In this document: positions 60,846 to 64,000 of the stretch, piece after piece | How the letters are laid out: every line of letters starts with the position of its first letter | Numbering within the stretch: position 1 is the stretch's first letter | Assembly (NCBI GenBank): GCA_035327585.1 | Contig: DAOLDD010000020.1 | Location: 1-64,000 of the forward strand | Direction of reading: 5' to 3' | Length of the DNA: 64,000 nt | Source: JAMLJG01 sp035327585 | GTDB taxonomy: Bacteria; Verrucomicrobiota; Kiritimatiellia; CAIVKH01 | Translations under genes and position numbers: made by a program | The notes under the pieces: generated by a model | Database searches by the model: none | Seen by the model: only the letters and a program-made list of their open reading frames with translations | Told to the model about the DNA's origin: nothing

Positions 60846-63398
60846 CTAGTCCAGTCGCGTGATCGCGACGCCGCGGAGTTCCACGGCTTCGGTGCCGGCG
60901 TAGATGAATGCCAGCAGGAAGGGCAGATTCTCCGGCACGATGATCTCCATCGCGGCCGGTTCGCCGGCGATCATGTTGACGCGTCCGATTTCGACCGCGT
61001 CCGGGCAGGACGCGATCCAGGTGCCCGCCACGCCATTTCGCGATGCCGTTACGGAGCCTTCCATCGCAATCCGGTAACGACCGGGTTGCAGGGGTTGTTT
61101 GGGTCCGTAGAAGACGATGTCGCGCCGGTCGCGCTCCGGCACGAAGATGACCGCGTCGCGCGCAAGGTCCGTATGTCCGGCGTGGAAGAAGCAGGGCGCG
61201 GGAATCTCAAGCGTCTCGCCCGGCTCCAGCGCCCGCCAATCACCCGCCGCCAGATGCATCACGTCGACATCAATGGCGCCGTCCACGGCGGCGAGGGAAA
61301 GCACGACCCCCGGCGCGGCATCCCAGGAACCGGCGGGTATTTCCAGCCATTCCCAGCGGTCGAATTCCACCGCGAGATCGAGGTGGCCGATGGACTGGCT
61401 CGCGACGAGTCGATCCGCGCGCAGCGTTCCGTTGCCGCGCACGCGCACCCACCATTGGGCCTGCGGCGGGGCGATGGCGGAGAGCGGGCGGGTGGACAGG
61501 CGGCTGTTCCCAGCGAGGCGAATGAAGGCGCGACCGCTGGCCCCGTCCTCCTCCACGCGTGCGGTTTCCCGGAGATCCTGCCGCTCCGCCTCGATGCGCC
61601 GAGCCGGGAAGTGATAGGTCCAATTCGTGGCCACGGCGGGACGCTGTTCACCGGACGGCAGGATGCGGAAGGACCAAACGGGCCCTTCCTGGGCGAGCAC
61701 GGCGAGGCGCGGATGGTTCAGCAAACCCGCCAACGCTGTGCCGATGGGAAAGGCGCTGACCTTTTCGGGATAAAGGTCCTCGTGAAGGATGACGTGATCG
61801 ATGCCGCGCGCCATCAGGCTGTCGAGCTGGGCATCCGATGCGATTCCGAGGTTGAGCGTGCGGTAGCGCTCGAAGACGTCACGGATGTATTCGGCGGGCA
61901 CGAAGGGGCGATACCCGTTGATCATTCGGATGCGGTACAGCGTGATGTAGTACTGATAGACGGACGTGTAGTGCGAGTCGCCGGGCCAGAGCGGCAAAAT
62001 GATCGCGCGCGGATCGCGGGCGCGAGCGCGGGCATCGTCCGCCGCGGCGGCATAGGCGGCGTTCGACTCATCGATCCGGCTGATCAACAACTTGGTTTGG
62101 AAAAAGTATTCGACGGCAAACCCGGCGGCGACGAGCGCGATGACCCAGCGCGCGCGACGGCCCCACGCATCCGTGGCGAGCTTGAGCGTGAGGACGACGC
62201 CCACGGCGAGCAGGGCGGGCAGCAGCACGAAAATCTTGGCGGGCTGCCGGATCATCGTGTAGTTCGGGATATACTTGCGCGCGGCGGTGAAGAGGCGGCC
62301 ATCCCACGGACTGAACGGACCCATGCACAACAGGATGATCCCCGTGACGCCGAGGCACACGAGGCCGATCAGCGCCGCGCGTTGCGCGTCGTCGCGCGTT
62401 CGCGTGCGCCATGCGCGCGCCAGGTGCAGCAGCAGTCCTGCCGCGAGCACCGCGACAATCAGGTAGCCGAAATAGATGTGGTAGGAGACATCGATTTCAC
62501 GCCAGGCCCACAGCCCTTCCGCCTTGGGCGAGAACAGTGCCACTTCCGAGGGGGTGCGGCCGCCCGCGGCGTGTGACTGCTGGATGTGGCGGGTGCCCAT
62601 CTTCGTTTGCATCAGGGCGAGGACGGCCAGCAGGATGACGGGCGAAAGCGCGCGCAGCAGACGGCCGTATGCCGCGGGTTTGCGCCAGTCGAATCCTGAT
62701 CGCTGGGTGAACGCCACGATGCACCAACAGGGAACCATCAACGCGCTGAAGAAAAAGGCGTGGTTGTCCGTCGTGCTGGCGAAGAGCAGGGCGAACCCGG
62801 CCATCCAGCCGCCGCGCATCCTTTCGTCGCGCACGGCGATGTCGAGGCCGAGCAGCAGCAGCGGCACGAACGTCATGCCGAAACCGGCGGGGCTGCCGCC
62901 GAAAAGTTGTATCCACTGGTAGGGGAAAAGCAGGGCCAGCATGGCCCCGATGGCGGCGATGGCCTCGCTGCGGGTGTAGCGCAGTCCAAGCAGCCAGGTG
63001 AACCAGCAGGCGAGCCAGAGCGCGAGCAGGCTGACGGCATTCCACGCGAACGCCTGGTTGCCCACCGCGTGGAAGGCGGAAAAGGCGAAGGAGTAGGGAA
63101 AGTAGTAGGAACCGGGGCGGTAGCGCTCCTCGTCGTCGCCGGTGTTGAATTCGTACAGGTTGTAGAAGAAGCGGGTGTCGCCCGAGAGGTAATCGCTGCA
63201 GAGCCACATGTAATAGAGGAACTGCAGGTGATCGCCCGGCATCATGTGGACGATGTTGAAGCGCGGGTTTTCGCGTTTGGCGACGCCGACGGGGAGCGCC
63301 TCGGTGAAAAGCGAGGGCAGGGGCCAGGAGAGCGGCAGCCAGACGGCGACCGTGAGCAGCAGCGCGCACAGGATTCGTTTCGCGGAATTCAATGCCAT
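60846..63398 (-). CDS. Polytopic membrane protein, GT-C glycosyltransferase-like
   Basis: An 850-residue protein with about 11 membrane helices in the first 430 residues, with an early extracytoplasmic loop rich in Asp, Tyr and Arg (GDTRFFYNLYEFNTGDDEERYRPGSYYFPY) as in GT-C enzymes. The C-terminal 400 residues are extracytoplasmic, with an alpha/beta part (about 460-600) and beta-sandwich-like parts (about 620-850). It probably modifies surface glycans or proteins using a lipid-linked sugar. The exact family and substrate are not recognisable. It converges with secA, 12 bp apart. Confidence 0.7.
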   Translation of the reverse strand: MALNSAKRILCALLLTVAVWLPLSWPLPSLFTEALPVGVAKRENPRFNIVHMMPGDHLQFLYYMWLCSDYLSGDTRFFYNLYEFNTGDDEERYRPGSYYFPYSFAFSAFHAVGNQAFAWNAVSLLALWLACWFTWLLGLRYTRSEAIAAIGAMLALLFPYQWIQLFGGSPAGFGMTFVPLLLLGLDIAVRDERMRGGWMAGFALLFASTTDNHAFFFSALMVPCWCIVAFTQRSGFDWRKPAAYGRLLRALSPVILLAVLALMQTKMGTRHIQQSHAAGGRTPSEVALFSPKAEGLWAWREIDVSYHIYFGYLIVAVLAAGLLLHLARAWRTRTRDDAQRAALIGLVCLGVTGIILLCMGPFSPWDGRLFTAARKYIPNYTMIRQPAKIFVLLPALLAVGVVLTLKLATDAWGRRARWVIALVAAGFAVEYFFQTKLLISRIDESNAAYAAAADDARARARDPRAIILPLWPGDSHYTSVYQYYITLYRIRMINGYRPFVPAEYIRDVFERYRTLNLGIASDAQLDSLMARGIDHVILHEDLYPEKVSAFPIGTALAGLLNHPRLAVLAQEGPVWSFRILPSGEQRPAVATNWTYHFPARRIEAERQDLRETARVEEDGASGRAFIRLAGNSRLSTRPLSAIAPPQAQWWVRVRGNGTLRADRLVASQSIGHLDLAVEFDRWEWLEIPAGSWDAAPGVVLSLAAVDGAIDVDVMHLAAGDWRALEPGETLEIPAPCFFHAGHTDLARDAVIFVPERDRRDIVFYGPKQPLQPGRYRIAMEGSVTASRNGVAGTWIASCPDAVEIGRVNMIAGEPAAMEIIVPENLPFLLAFIYAGTEAVELRGVAITRLD

Positions 63399-63568
63399 TC
63401 TCCAAGCGGCCGGTCATCGGACCCGCGCCGCGGCCTACGTATACCGCGATCTTCCGGACGTTCCAATTGCGATTGCTGGGGGTCGGGACGATTTCGCGCC
63501 GGGCGCAGGCTTGATTCCATCGGAATCTGGTTATACCGTCTGCCCTTCAAATTTTACGGAAAGGTCCC

Positions 63569-64000
63569 ATGAAGAAAGTTCTCATCCCCACCAAGCTAAA
63601 CCCCGTTGTGAAGGAAATCCTCGATGCCAACGGCCATTACACCGTGGTCATTGAGGAAACCGCGGACCTCGCCGGACTGGTGCAGCGGCATCCCGACACG
63701 TACGCGATGATCGTGCGCAGTGAAAAGGTGACGAAAGAGATTATGGACGCGCTGCCCGCGTTGCGCGTGATCGTCCGCGCCGGCTCGGGCTACGACACGA
63801 TTGATTCCAAATACGCCCGCAAGAAGAACATCGACGTGATGACGACGCCGGGTGCGAACGCGAATGCGGTGGCGGAGGAGGTCATCGCCCTGATGCTCGC
63901 GGACGCGCGCCACCTGATCAAGGCCGACGCGTCGTGCCGCGCGGGACAGTGGGAGAAGAAGGCGTTCATGGGCCGCGAAGTGAGCGGCAAGGTGGTCGGC
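63569..64000 (+). CDS. serA: D-3-phosphoglycerate dehydrogenase-like protein (partial)
   Basis: The first 144 codons of a D-isomer 2-hydroxyacid dehydrogenase; the gene continues past the window edge. It starts MKKVLIPTKLNPVVKEIL behind an AAGG site. The substrate-binding LRVIVRAGSGYDTID near 69-83 and TTPGANANAVAEEVIALMLADAR near 95-117 strongly resemble SerA, the first enzyme of serine synthesis from 3-phosphoglycerate. The NAD-binding loop would follow right after the visible end (GREVSGKVVG). Other family members cannot be excluded without the C-terminus. Confidence 0.8.
   Translation, partial: MKKVLIPTKLNPVVKEILDANGHYTVVIEETADLAGLVQRHPDTYAMIVRSEKVTKEIMDALPALRVIVRAGSGYDTIDSKYARKKNIDVMTTPGANANAVAEEVIALMLADARHLIKADASCRAGQWEKKAFMGREVSGKVVG

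Noticed and set aside
60843..62576. A 577-codon plus-strand frame opposite the GT-C-like gene
   Set aside because: The minus-strand gene has clear membrane helices and a sensible start; the plus-strand frame is low-complexity His/Arg/Gly/Asp shadow.

Overview
The window is GC-rich, densely packed bacterial chromosome of about 64 kb with 54 supported protein genes (one of them cut by the right edge) and one tRNA. Two of the protein genes are very short and easily overlooked. The cell is Gram-negative: there is an apolipoprotein N-acyltransferase, ExbB/ExbD-type energizers, lipoproteins, a Tat-exported superoxide dismutase and a periplasmic S41 protease. Gene content, the many exported proteins and the TSP3-repeat secreted phosphatase fit the PVC group, most likely Kiritimatiellota or a relative. 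That placement is inference: no rRNA or clade-defining marker is present.

Layout. 1-395 is a repeat-rich intergenic region. 396-5136 (minus) is a solute:sodium symporter operon: DUF485-type small subunit, ActP-like symporter, a Cache-domain protein with a GlnD-like nucleotidyltransferase module, and a metallophosphoesterase. 5338-9895 holds dGTPase facing a Nudix/YihY/small protein/GT4 operon. 9899-11954 (minus) has RmuC and a tandem universal stress protein. 12077-19885 is a seven-gene plus-strand run: FtsK, RodZ-like HTH membrane protein, PgsA, ExbB, ExbD, a large periplasmic TPR protein and AlgH/YqgE. 19967-28781 is a ten-gene run that starts with TrpS and the condensin partners ScpA/ScpB, continues through aromatic amino acid synthesis (chorismate mutase, HisC-like aminotransferase, DAHP synthase, TyrA, AroA) and ends with Cmk and PlsC. 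28933-29655 is an IspD-like protein lacking catalytic residues.

29659-33166 holds signal peptidase I with a small partner, then acylphosphatase, a phosphoesterase and two exported proteins of unknown function. 33263-34562 (minus) holds tRNA-Pro(GGG) and a three-gene envelope module: an MreC-like coiled-coil protein, a 41-residue membrane protein and a 51-residue lipoprotein-like peptide. 34808-41697 holds a secreted multidomain phosphatase, ThiD and ComEC. 41882-45569 holds a TPR protein (minus) facing CtpA and TsaD.

45743-50968 is an accessory-looking catabolic cassette: XRE-cupin regulator, GH88 unsaturated glucuronyl hydrolase, cupin, Gfo/Idh/MocA dehydrogenase, SDR and a sugar-phosphate isomerase-like TIM barrel. 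Dispersed repeats bound it on both sides. 51035-64000 returns to housekeeping genes: DUF368/PopT, Lnt, an unknown helical protein, LysS, PdxH, SOD, SecA, a GT-C-like membrane protein and the start of a SerA-type dehydrogenase.

The most unusual features are not whole genes. They are: (i) a paired 15-bp dyad element with an exact 31-bp period at three places, one inside the GH88 reading frame; (ii) a perfect 31-bp-arm inverted repeat with a relic half elsewhere; (iii) a double-hairpin repeat present twice, once inside a MITE-like unit; (iv) the hidden small genes at 33.4-33.7 kb; and (v) several enzyme homologues with altered or missing active-site parts (IspD-like, the ComEC beta-lactamase domain, a chorismate mutase with a short prephenate-dehydratase-like tail).
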